A stretch of 64,000 nt of DNA from Phycisphaerales bacterium AB-hyl4. GTDB taxonomy: Bacteria > Planctomycetota > Phycisphaerae > Phycisphaerales > Phycisphaeraceae. The notes below the pieces were generated by a model. It was not told the origin of the DNA and searched no databases. It was given only the letters and a program-made list of their open reading frames with translations. The position numbers and the translations under genes were made by a program. Where the stretch lies: positions 248,001 through 312,000 of the forward strand of contig JBGUBD010000001.1 of NCBI GenBank assembly GCA_041821185.1, given 5' to 3'. This document shows, in pieces, positions 7,432 through 17,228 of the stretch (position 1 is the stretch's first letter; each line of letters begins with the position of its first letter).

Positions 7432-8679
7432 TTATGCATAGCGGGCCGGGCTCATCGCGTCGAGGTTCATGGTCGGCGGTTCGTTGGCGACGAGTTCCGC
7501 GATGAGTTGCCCCGTGCCGGGCCCGAGGCCGAAGCCGAGCATGGCGTGGCCGGTGGCGATGATGACATTGTCGATGCGCGGCGATCGGCCGATGACGGGC
7601 AACCCGTCGGCTGTGCACGGGCGCAGGCCGCACCATGTCGACAGTTCCGCCGCTTCGTCGACGCCTTTGAGAAACCGCGCTGCGTTGATGCGCAGCATGT
7701 TCAGCCGACGCTCGACGACGTTGTGATTGATGCCGGAAAACTCCAGCGTGCCCGCGAGGCGAAGGCCCTGGCAACTGGGGTTGACCGCGACGAACGCCTC
7801 GGCCAGCAGGCAGGCGCGCGTGGGTGCGACGTCGGGCATGGCGAGGTTGATGTGATAGCCCTTGGCGGCCTGCATGGGCACGCGCAGGCCGACGGTCTGG
7901 GCGAGTTGCTGCGACCAGATACCCGCAGCGACGACGACCTGGTCGGCTTCGATCATGTCGCCGGTCTCCAACTCGACGCCGTGCGCGTGATCGCCTGACG
8001 TGACCAGGCGTGACACGGCAGCGCCGACGCGAATGTCGACGCCCTGCTGCTTGACATGCTCCGCCAGCGCGGCCACGCATCGGCCCGGGTCGGCCCAGCC
8101 GCTGTCCTTGTAGCAGATCGCGCCGACCACATTGTCGCGCAGCGCCGGTTCCTGCTGGCGGATCTCGTCGCCGGTGAGTTCGTCGAACTGGTAGCCGTGC
8201 TTTTTGAGGATGTCCGCGTCGGCTCGGCCGTGCTCGAAACGCTTTTCGGTTTCGAAGATTTCCAGCCAGCCGTCGCGGTGATAGTCGCAGTCGAGCTTCG
8301 CCTCATTGACGATTTCATCGAACGCCTTGCCCGCGATCCAGCCGAACTCGGCGAGCACTTCCATCGAATGATGAAACTGTTTTTCGTTGCACGCTTTTCG
8401 AAACTGCCACAGCCAGCGGAACAGCGCCGGGTCGAAGCGCGGCGGCACGTAGAGCGGGTTGGCCGGGTCGAACAGCATCTTCAGCGCCTGACTCGTCAGG
8501 CCCGGCCGAGGCAGCGGCGGGTGGCCGAGCACGATGAAGCCGGCGTTGCCGGTGGACGCGCTTGAGGCGAACCCGTCGCGCTCCAGCAATGTGACGCGAG
8601 CGCCTTTGCGCTTGAGGAAGCTGGCGGCGCTCAAGCCCACGATGCCTCCGCCGACGATGACCACATGTTCTGATTGCAT
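7432..8679 (-). CDS. dadA: FAD-dependent D-amino-acid dehydrogenase-like oxidoreductase
   Basis: Predicted to deaminate D-amino acids oxidatively at the membrane. The 415-residue product starts with the FAD Rossmann motif VVIVGGGIVGLS and an acidic strand end (LLERD). The DAO-family C-terminal GLRPCTADGLPVIGRSP and GHAMLGFGLGPGTG follow, typical of DadA. The in-frame codon at 8718 lies next to a repeat. The ATG at 8679, directly before QSEHVVIVGGG and with AGGAAGG upstream, is preferred. The D-amino-acid transaminase gene lies just upstream on the same strand, supporting a D-amino-acid role. Confidence 0.78.
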   Translation of the reverse strand: MQSEHVVIVGGGIVGLSAASFLKRKGARVTLLERDGFASSASTGNAGFIVLGHPPLPRPGLTSQALKMLFDPANPLYVPPRFDPALFRWLWQFRKACNEKQFHHSMEVLAEFGWIAGKAFDEIVNEAKLDCDYHRDGWLEIFETEKRFEHGRADADILKKHGYQFDELTGDEIRQQEPALRDNVVGAICYKDSGWADPGRCVAALAEHVKQQGVDIRVGAAVSRLVTSGDHAHGVELETGDMIEADQVVVAAGIWSQQLAQTVGLRVPMQAAKGYHINLAMPDVAPTRACLLAEAFVAVNPSCQGLRLAGTLEFSGINHNVVERRLNMLRINAARFLKGVDEAAELSTWCGLRPCTADGLPVIGRSPRIDNVIIATGHAMLGFGLGPGTGQLIAELVANEPPTMNLDAMSPARYA

Positions 8680-8716
8680 CGCTGACAAGCCTACCTTCCT
8701 CTGTCTAATGGTTTGC

Positions 8717-8790
8717 ATTTAGCCGCGAGCCTTGGCCCACGCTCTCGGTCCGCGAGGCGAGAAAAAGCGGTGCAAGCACCGCTGCTAAAT
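8717..8790. repeat. Degraded double-hairpin element, GCGGTGC type
   Basis: The right arm (AGCGGTGCAAGCACCGCTGCTAAAT) matches the family at 39029 and 42060. The left arm keeps only the outer ATTTAGCCGCG and then diverges. It lies between the transaminase and dehydrogenase genes and looks like an old or partly deleted copy. Confidence 0.7.
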
Positions 8791-8827
8791 TTCGAGAATG
8801 CGAAGCTATTCCGCGTGGGGCTATGGG

Positions 8828-9721
8828 TCAGGCGTGAGGCGACGTTTGCCCGGCGGTGCAACAGGCCTGCATCAACTGCTGTTCGTACGCGTCGTGCAGG
8901 CTGGCGGTGACGGGGCCGACTTCGCCGAGTTGAATCGGGTGGCCGTCAATGTGCGTGATGGCGGTGACGTGCGTCGTCGTGCCGGTGACGAACACCTCGT
9001 CGGCCTGCCGAAGCTCATCGAGGGTCACAGCCGTTTCGTGCACGGTGAGATCCATCGCGCGGGCGTAATCGATCACGAGGTCGCGGGTGATGCCGCGAAG
9101 GATCGCTTCGTTGGCCGGGTGCGTCCACAGTTCGCCGTCGCGGACGACGAAGACGTTGGTCGAGCCGCCTTCCGTCACGGCCACGCCCTGGTGGAGGATG
9201 GCTTCCTGGCAACCGTCGCGCTTCGCCTGCTGCTTCGCAAGCGTGTTGGGCAGCAGCATGAGCGTCTTGTAGCAGCATCGCTTCCAGCGCAGGTCTTCGT
9301 GTGTGATGGCTTTCCATTGCCGGGCGGGTGGGTTGCTCGACAGCGGCTGCGTCGGTGTGGTGGTGACGAGCACGGTGGGCGTGGGGTCGCTCGGCGGAAG
9401 GTGGTTGCGCGGCGCGGGGCCGCGCGTGACCTGCCAGTACACCCGCGCGTCGGGCATGTCATTGCGGCGGATCAGTTCGTCGCTGATCGCTGGCAACTCG
9501 TCGACCACGCTCGGCGGGTCGATGCAGATGCCTGCGAGCGAATACTTCAAGCGATCGACATGCTGCTGCATGGCGAACGGTCGGCCGGCGAAATATTCGA
9601 GCACTTCGTAAACGCCATCGCTGAACAACGTGCCCCGATCGTCAATCGAAAGCGACGCCTGATCGTAAGGCAAAAACTCACCGTTGAGATACACGAGCGT
9701 GGCGGGCGATGTGGCGTTCAT
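8828..9721 (-). CDS. dat: D-amino-acid transaminase (PLP fold type IV)
   Basis: Transfers amino groups between D-amino acids and 2-oxoacids, typically supplying D-Ala or D-Glu for peptidoglycan. The 297-residue protein follows Bacillus D-AAT motif by motif: YLNGEFLP, DDRGTLFSDGVYEV, VYWQVTRG, the PLP lysine region RCCYKTL (K152), QEAILHQG, VTEGGSTNVF and THPANEAILRGITRD. The ATG at 9721 is preferred over an upstream in-frame start because it aligns with the family N-terminus and has GGAG 4 bases before it. It lies 69 bases downstream of guaA on the same strand and upstream of dadA. Confidence 0.87.
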   Translation of the reverse strand: MNATSPATLVYLNGEFLPYDQASLSIDDRGTLFSDGVYEVLEYFAGRPFAMQQHVDRLKYSLAGICIDPPSVVDELPAISDELIRRNDMPDARVYWQVTRGPAPRNHLPPSDPTPTVLVTTTPTQPLSSNPPARQWKAITHEDLRWKRCCYKTLMLLPNTLAKQQAKRDGCQEAILHQGVAVTEGGSTNVFVVRDGELWTHPANEAILRGITRDLVIDYARAMDLTVHETAVTLDELRQADEVFVTGTTTHVTAITHIDGHPIQLGEVGPVTASLHDAYEQQLMQACCTAGQTSPHA

Positions 9722-9790
9722 GTGACTCCATATCCGGGTCAATGCAAGCCAGGCAGCGGACACAAACGGCGGTCGAAAACAGCCCGGCTG

Positions 9791-11419
9791 TTATTCCCAC
9801 TCAATCGTGGCGGGCGGCTTGCTGGAAATATCATAGACGACGCGGTTGATGCCGCGCACTTCGTTGATGATGCGATTGCTGATCGTCGCGAGCACGTCGT
9901 AGGGGATGCGGGCCCAGTCGGCGGTCATGAAGTCCTGGCTTTCCACGGCACGCACAGCAGCGACGCTGTCATACGTTCGGCCATCACCCATCACGCCGAC
10001 CGACTTGACCGGCAAGAGGACGACGAACACCTGCGCGGTTCGGCGATAGAGATTGTTGGCGACGATCTCTTCGAGCAGGATTTCGTCGGCGTCGCGGAGC
10101 AGGTCGAGCTTGTCGCGGGTGATCGCACCGAGCACGCGCACCGCCAGGCCGGGGCCGGGGAACGGGTGTCGCCAGACGATGGCGTCCGGCAGGCCGAGCA
10201 CTTCGCCGAGCTTGCGGGCTTCGTCTTTGAACAGGGCGCGCAGCGGTTCGATCAGGTCGAAGCCGAGCTCTTCGGGCAGGCCGCCGACGTTGTGGTGGAG
10301 TTTGATGTTGGCGGCGGCGCCGGAGTAGCCCTGGCCGGACTCGATGACGTCGGGGTAGAGCGTGCCCTGGGCGAGGAACTGAATGTCGGACTTCGAATTT
10401 TGGATTTCGGATTTGATTTCGGCGGCGGTTTGTTTGAAGACTTCGATGAAGCGGTGGCCGATGCGTCGGCGTTTTTCCTGCGGGTCTTCGATGCCTTCGA
10501 GGTCGTTCAAGAAGTCGTCGGCAGCGTCGATGACGCGGAGGTCGATTTCAAAGTGATCGCGGAAGGTTTGCTCGACGAGTTCGCGTTCGCCTTTGCGCAG
10601 CAGGCCGTTGTCGACGAAGATGCAGGTCAGTTGATCGCCGATGGCTTTGTGCAGCAGCGCTGCGACGACGGAGGAGTCGACGCCGCCGGAGAGGCCGCAG
10701 ATCACGTGCTTGTCGCCGACGATGTTGCGGATGCGGTTGCTCTCGGCTTCGAGGAAGTCGGCCATGTGCCAGTTGCCCTTGCACTGGCAGATGTTGAACA
10801 GGAAGTTGCCGAGGATGTCATGGCCATGCGGCGTGTGTGTGACTTCCGGGTGGAACTGCACGCCGTAGAACTTGTGTTGTTTGTGTCGGACAGCGGCGTA
10901 GGGGCAGGTGGGTGTGGTGGCGAGGGGTTCGAAGTCTTCGGGGAGTGCGACGACCTGATCGCCGTGGGACATCCAGACGCTGGTGTTGGCGGGGATGCCG
11001 TGGAGGAGGTCGGCGTCGTTTTCGATGCGGAGCTGGGCGCGGCCATACTCGCGGGCGGTGGCGTTTTTGATTTGCGCGCCGAGCAGTTGGCAGGCGACCT
11101 GCATGCCGTAGCAGATGCCGAGGACGGGGACGCCGAGGTCGAAGAGTTTGGGGTCGCAGGTTGGGGCGTTTTCTTCGTAGACGCTGGACGGTCCGCCGGA
11201 GAGGATGATGCCGCGGGGGTTGAGGGCTTTGAGCTGTTCGACGGTGATGTTGGGTCCGACGAGCATGCTGTAGACGCCAGCTTCGCGGACGCGTCGGGCG
11301 ATGAGCTGGACGTACTGCGAGCCGAAGTCGACGATGGGGACGACCTGGCCCTGCACGCCGGGCGGAAGGTCGGCGAGGATGGCGTCGATCGCGGCGGAAG
11401 CTGGGGCGCTGGTGGTCAT
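9791..11419 (-). CDS. guaA: GMP synthase (glutamine-hydrolysing)
   Basis: Amidates XMP to GMP using glutamine and ATP. The 542-residue product has an N-terminal class I amidotransferase domain (nucleophile Cys in ILGICYGMQ near residue 100, and [10 protein letters not shown] carrying His and Glu). The ATP-pyrophosphatase domain has the P-loop SGGVDSSV. The dimerisation domain ends in the canonical PPATIEWE. The region just before [14 protein letters not shown] holds extra Lys/Ser/Ile residues encoded by heptamer-like repeat DNA (see 10384). The start MTTSAPAS at 11419 is preferred to an upstream frame extension. Confidence 0.95.
   Translation of the reverse strand: MTTSAPASAAIDAILADLPPGVQGQVVPIVDFGSQYVQLIARRVREAGVYSMLVGPNITVEQLKALNPRGIILSGGPSSVYEENAPTCDPKLFDLGVPVLGICYGMQVACQLLGAQIKNATAREYGRAQLRIENDADLLHGIPANTSVWMSHGDQVVALPEDFEPLATTPTCPYAAVRHKQHKFYGVQFHPEVTHTPHGHDILGNFLFNICQCKGNWHMADFLEAESNRIRNIVGDKHVICGLSGGVDSSVVAALLHKAIGDQLTCIFVDNGLLRKGERELVEQTFRDHFEIDLRVIDAADDFLNDLEGIEDPQEKRRRIGHRFIEVFKQTAAEIKSEIQNSKSDIQFLAQGTLYPDVIESGQGYSGAAANIKLHHNVGGLPEELGFDLIEPLRALFKDEARKLGEVLGLPDAIVWRHPFPGPGLAVRVLGAITRDKLDLLRDADEILLEEIVANNLYRRTAQVFVVLLPVKSVGVMGDGRTYDSVAAVRAVESQDFMTADWARIPYDVLATISNRIINEVRGINRVVYDISSKPPATIEWE
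10384..10424. repeat. Heptamer-like repeat inside guaA
   Basis: TTTCGGA/TTTTGGA-type units like those in the intergenic array at 11506 lie within the guaA reading frame. On the coding strand they give an Ile/Lys/Ser/Glu-rich segment ([12 protein letters not shown]) immediately before the conserved FLAQGTLYP strand. The frame is intact. Confidence 0.6.
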
Positions 11420-11681
11420 GTCGCACCTTGTTTTGCGGCGGTTTCGCTTAGGGGGAAAGGGCCAATGATAGCAGGAACGCAAGGGGGCGGGGGCGGGGTG
11501 GGGTGATTTCGGATTTCGGATTTGGGATTTCGGATTTGGGATTTGGGGAAGCCGAGCTCTGAGCGAGTTCGCGAGCGAAGGGCCGGATTGGGGGGATTTC
11601 TAATTTCTAATTGCTGATTGCTGATCGCGCAAGGGTGCTTCATGTCGTCACGCGCGGGCGGGCCTGCTTTACAATGGTGGG
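11420..11681. repeat. Heptamer tandem arrays between guaA and the next gene
   Basis: Two arrays with a 7-base period: 11506-11547 (ATTTCGG and ATTTGGG units) and 11597-11625 (TTTCTAA twice, then TTGCTGA twice). The intervening 50 bases contain no gene. The arrays share their units with those at 10384 and 21161. Little else is recognisable except a possible -10 box at 11670. Confidence 0.75.
11670..11675 (+). promoter_or_regulatory. Possible -10 box for the 11682 gene
   Basis: TACAAT ends 6 bases before the ATG at 11682, so transcription could start at the A of the start codon and give a leaderless mRNA. No good -35 hexamer is visible. TACAAT also precedes clpP (35811) and the VWA gene (48752). 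Confidence 0.3.
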
Positions 11682-12458
11682 ATGATTCACACGATGGTCT
11701 GCTTGTGGCTGGCGGCGGTGGTGGGTGTGCCGGCGTTGAGCGACGGGCAACGGGCGCAGCTTGATACCGCGACGGATGGCAGCAGACAGCTTGACGAAGG
11801 GGCGCTGTACCCGCTGCTGGAGAATATGCTTGCGTTCGAGCCGGGCGATATGCGCGGGGCGCGCGTGCCGGATTATGAGGCGATCCGGGCCGACCCGGCA
11901 GCGGCGCGGGGGGAGCTGTATCTGATCCGTGGGCAATTCATCGGCACGACGCCGCGCCATCGGCTGACGCGACGCGGGGCGTGGGGCGACGCGCTGACCG
12001 GTTGGGGCGTGGTGGTGAGCCCGGAGCCGCCGGCGGTGGTGGTTTATTTCGTGGACCCGGCCGGCGAGCTGGACGCGAGGCCGCCACGGTATGGGGCCGA
12101 GGTGGAACTGGTCGGGCGGTTTTACAAGGTGTGGGCCGACCGCGATGCCGACGGGCGAGCGTGGGAGTATCTGACGTTTGTGGCGCGGTCGGCAGAGGTG
12201 ATCAGCCGTGGCGCGGGCGGCGGGCCGGGGCGGGGCATGGGCGGGTCGATGTTTGTGGTGATGTTGATGATGCTGGGGGCGTTGTTGTTCGTGTTGTGGC
12301 GTGTGCGGGGGATGGTTCGGCCGAGGGTGGCGGAGCGGCCGCGTCGTGAGTTGGATGAGCCGGGGTTGGCGGCGGCGGGTGAGGAGGAGCAAGCGCCGCT
12401 GCCGAATGATCCGGAGGCGGCGCTGGCGGAGTTGGCGCGGCGGCGTGGGGAGGCGTAG
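11682..12458 (+). CDS. Membrane-anchored hypothetical protein
   Basis: A 258-residue protein with an N-terminal signal-like helix (about 1-18) and a strong transmembrane helix near residues 190-210 (SMFVVMLMMLGALLFVLWRV). A basic and then acidic cytoplasmic tail follows. The segment between them contains beta-rich, OB-like strands (ELYLIRGQF, GWGVVVSP, VELVGRFYKVW). It would be anchored with the large domain outside the cytoplasm. No known family was recognised. No Shine-Dalgarno is obvious at the ATG. Confidence 0.65.
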   Translation: MIHTMVCLWLAAVVGVPALSDGQRAQLDTATDGSRQLDEGALYPLLENMLAFEPGDMRGARVPDYEAIRADPAAARGELYLIRGQFIGTTPRHRLTRRGAWGDALTGWGVVVSPEPPAVVVYFVDPAGELDARPPRYGAEVELVGRFYKVWADRDADGRAWEYLTFVARSAEVISRGAGGGPGRGMGGSMFVVMLMMLGALLFVLWRVRGMVRPRVAERPRRELDEPGLAAAGEEEQAPLPNDPEAALAELARRRGEA

Positions 12459-12529
12459 GTTTGTGGGGGTGTACGCGGTTGGATGAGACGGATGACCCTT
12501 CGAACCCGGGCGCTGTGTATGAGGCTGAC

Positions 12530-12552
12530 GCCCACGGCGTGACGCCGTGGGC
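12530..12552. repeat. Short CCCACGG-type palindrome
   Basis: Perfect palindrome with 11-base arms GCCCACGGCGT and ACGCCGTGGGC around one base. It belongs to the same family as 823, 42634 and 63775. The 12459-12816 gap otherwise holds the terminator at 12600 and a second palindrome at 12769; no gene is seen. Confidence 0.75.
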
Positions 12553-12599
12553 TTCGAGCGCACTCGAGATGCATGTCCGATCCGTACGAGGTGGGGGCA

Positions 12600-12654
12600 T
12601 AAAAACGCCCCTGTCGCGCACGCGCCCCCCCATCAGCGTGCAGCGACAGGGGCG
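12600..12654 (-). terminator. Rho-independent terminator for the LuxR-type gene
   Basis: Arms CGCCCCTGTCGC (12606-12617) and GCGACAGGGGCG (12643-12654), extended inside by GCACGC/GCGTGC pairing. Read leftward, the stem is followed by TTTTTA. This suits the end of the leftward gene at 12817, about 160 bases away. Confidence 0.7.
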
Positions 12655-12768
12655 GGACGACCCCGGGCGCCCATGTCTGAGTCAGGCGTGCCCACGTTGG
12701 TAAGGGTGGGGTTCGCCGATGGCTGTGTGATTTTCGCAGGCCAGCTTACTGGCTGGTGTTACCGCGCC

Positions 12769-12788
12769 AACCCGACAGATGTCGGGTT
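12769..12788. repeat. 20-base palindrome AACCCGACA/TGTCGGGTT
   Basis: Nine-base arms around a 2-base centre, 28 bases past the end of the LuxR-type gene. It could be a transcript-end hairpin or a protein-binding site. No T-run follows on either strand. Confidence 0.5.
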
Positions 12789-12816
12789 AGGGAAATTGCG
12801 GACGGCGGGGCGAGGA

Positions 12817-13611
12817 TCAGGTAGGTGGGGTGATGTCCTGGCCGTTGCCCTGGGCGAAACGCTGGATGAGTTCGACGTGGGAGCGGACTTTGAAGTGGCG
12901 GTAGACGTCGCTGATGTAGCCGCGGACGGTGTGCTCGCTGAGGGAAAGCTGGTTGGCGATCTGCTTGCGGTTGTAGCCTTCGATGAGCAGGCCCATGACG
13001 GTGCACAGCCGAGGGGTGAGGGCGGGCAGGAGGGTGTTGGCGTTTTCGGGGGGTTGGTGGTGATGCAGCCAGGGGATTTCGGACGCGATGATGTGGATCA
13101 TGCGTGCCTGTTCGGGGGTGAAGACCGGTCGGCCGTAGGTGCGGTGGAAGCCGAAGGCGCTCCAGCAGTCATCGCCGAGCGGGTAGAGCGAGAAGATGAA
13201 GTCGTCGATGCCCGCCGGCTTGCGGACGAGTCGCACGTGGGGGGAGTCGTACCAGGCGCGGTCGTCGATCATCTGCGATCGGCGGCGGGTGAAGGGCTTG
13301 CCGCGGCGCATGAGCTTCAGGAGCGGAGCCATCTCCGGCGTTTGCAGCTCGGGTTCGTAGCTGTTTTCGTAGAAGACTACGAGTTGGCGTTCGCTCATTC
13401 GGCCGTGCAACACGTTGAACGCGGTCGGCCGTTGGCTACCTTGGGGTAAGTGGGTGTGAACCCACATCCAGAAGTCGGCGTCGACGAGGTCGCACATCTC
13501 TTCGGCCAGCGCGGTGCGACGCTCGGGCAGCGGGCCGGTCATCCCCGCCACTTTCCCCAGTAAACGAACCATCCGGCGAACATCGGATTCCGGCAAAGCC
13601 CACGATGGCAT
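12817..13611 (-). CDS. LuxR-family transcriptional regulator
   Basis: DNA-binding regulator of 264 residues. The C-terminal GerE/LuxR helix-turn-helix (about 195-255) reads LTPRLCTVMGLLIEGYNRKQ, then the recognition helix SEHTVRGYISDVYRHFKV. The N-terminal 190 residues look like a GAF/PAS-type sensor with several Trp, His and Arg residues, but no specific ligand family was recognised. No receiver domain is present, so it is not a classical NarL-type response regulator. It is divergent from the topoisomerase gene at 13848, with 236 bases between them. Confidence 0.82.
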   Translation of the reverse strand: MPSWALPESDVRRMVRLLGKVAGMTGPLPERRTALAEEMCDLVDADFWMWVHTHLPQGSQRPTAFNVLHGRMSERQLVVFYENSYEPELQTPEMAPLLKLMRRGKPFTRRRSQMIDDRAWYDSPHVRLVRKPAGIDDFIFSLYPLGDDCWSAFGFHRTYGRPVFTPEQARMIHIIASEIPWLHHHQPPENANTLLPALTPRLCTVMGLLIEGYNRKQIANQLSLSEHTVRGYISDVYRHFKVRSHVELIQRFAQGNGQDITPPT

Positions 13612-13740
13612 GGCATCCCCCTGGCAAGGCTCAAACTAAGTCCGCGTGCAGTGTAGCGAATGTGCTGCGGTCGGCCACGAAAAGAGGCATCCGCCGCGCC
13701 TGCCCGTTTGGTTTCTGTTTGCGTTTTCGACTACGATGAT

Positions 13741-13770
13741 TTGTCTGTCACCGCTGCATGATGCTAGATT
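13741..13770 (+). promoter_or_regulatory. Possible sigma-70 promoter before the topoisomerase gene
   Basis: TTGTCT and TAGATT hexamers are separated by 18 bases, about 78 bases before the start codon at 13848. Each matches the -35 or -10 consensus at four positions. The rest of the 13612-13847 gap shows no gene. Confidence 0.3.
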
Positions 13771-13847
13771 CGCCGCTTCAGCGATGGCCCTCGGACGCAT
13801 GCCGCCGCGCAGATACTCCCCGCGAACACCATGGAAGGTGACACGCC

Positions 13848-16301
<2,454 letters not shown>

Positions 16302-16366
16302 AGCGGACGACTTTTTTCGCCTGGCCTGCAACACATAACACAGAGGAAGCCAACTTCCGGGAGCCC

Positions 16367-16741
16367 ATGATGAAAATGTTGAGGGGATTTGCCGCCATCG
16401 TTTTGACCTTGCCGTTGATCGCCTGCGGCGAGTCGGCCGAGGCGCCAGAGCGTGTGTCGTACACGTTGACGAACGACACGACGCATGAGATTCGCGAGGT
16501 GATCGCCACGGGGGCGAACCACCACCTTGCGTTCAACGAGGTGGACGCGGGCGAATCGCAAACGCTTCGCGGGCCCGGCCTGGACGTGCCGGAGTCGCTG
16601 ACGCTTTACTGGACGAACCACATGGATCAGCGCCGTAGCATGCAACTGAACCTGCGCAACGAAGTGGGCGAAGACTACGCCGGGCCGATCCGCCTGACGG
16701 TCGACCGTCGGCAACTGGTGACGGTGCAAGCCGGGCGATGA
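16367..16741 (+). CDS. Small lipoprotein
   Basis: A 124-residue exported protein with a short hydrophobic signal and lipobox LIAC (C20), followed by GES. The mature domain is beta-rich, resembling a small immunoglobulin-like or copper-binding fold (YTLTNDTTHEIREV, LRGPGLDVPESLTLYW), but no family is assigned. It sits between the topoisomerase subunits in the same direction, 65 bases after the A gene. Confidence 0.6.
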   Translation: MMKMLRGFAAIVLTLPLIACGESAEAPERVSYTLTNDTTHEIREVIATGANHHLAFNEVDAGESQTLRGPGLDVPESLTLYWTNHMDQRRSMQLNLRNEVGEDYAGPIRLTVDRRQLVTVQAGR

Positions 16742-16772
16742 ACTGCCGAACCCTAACTGTGATGGAACCATC

Positions 16773-17228
16773 ATGATCATTGACACGCTGCAAAACGCTG
16801 CGACGTACGCCAACCTTCAGCGGGGCTTCGATCTGGCGTTTGCGTTTATCGCCAGCGACCGGGCGACCTCGGCCGACGAAGGGCGATATGACCTTGACGG
16901 CGATCGCGTGTTTGCGCTCGTGCAGTCGTACACAACCAAGCCTGTTGAGCAGAGCGTGTGGGAGGCGCATCGCAAGTATGCGGATGTGCAGTTCATCGTC
17001 GCCGGCCGCGAGCGGATGGGCTACGCGCCGCTGACGACGATGACGGAATCGCAAGCGTACGACGCGGAGAAGGATGTGGCGTTGTACACGGGTGAAGGCA
17101 CGTTGCTGCCGTTCGCCGCTGGGGCGTTCGCGGTGTTCATGCCGCAGGACGTGCACATGCCCTGCGTGTTCGACGGCGAAGCGGGCAAGGTGCGGAAAGT
17201 TGTCGTGAAAGTTCAGGTAGATCAATGA
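16773..17228 (+). CDS. YhcH/YjgK/YiaL family protein
   Basis: A 151-residue cupin-like protein of the YhcH/YjgK/YiaL (DUF386) family. Family marks are EAHRKYADVQFIVAGRERMGY, a YDAEKDVALY segment and FMPQDVHMPC, where His and Glu residues form the metal or sugar pocket. Relatives sit in sialic-acid, rhamnose or other sugar operons. Here the gene is coupled to the topoisomerase B gene by an ATGA overlap, which is an unusual setting. The reaction is not known. Confidence 0.85.
   Translation: MIIDTLQNAATYANLQRGFDLAFAFIASDRATSADEGRYDLDGDRVFALVQSYTTKPVEQSVWEAHRKYADVQFIVAGRERMGYAPLTTMTESQAYDAEKDVALYTGEGTLLPFAAGAFAVFMPQDVHMPCVFDGEAGKVRKVVVKVQVDQ

Noticed and set aside
8798..11506. Very long open frame on the + strand (about 900 codons)
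   Set aside because: It is the antisense shadow of guaA and dat, which match their families; its composition is what high-GC antisense frames give.
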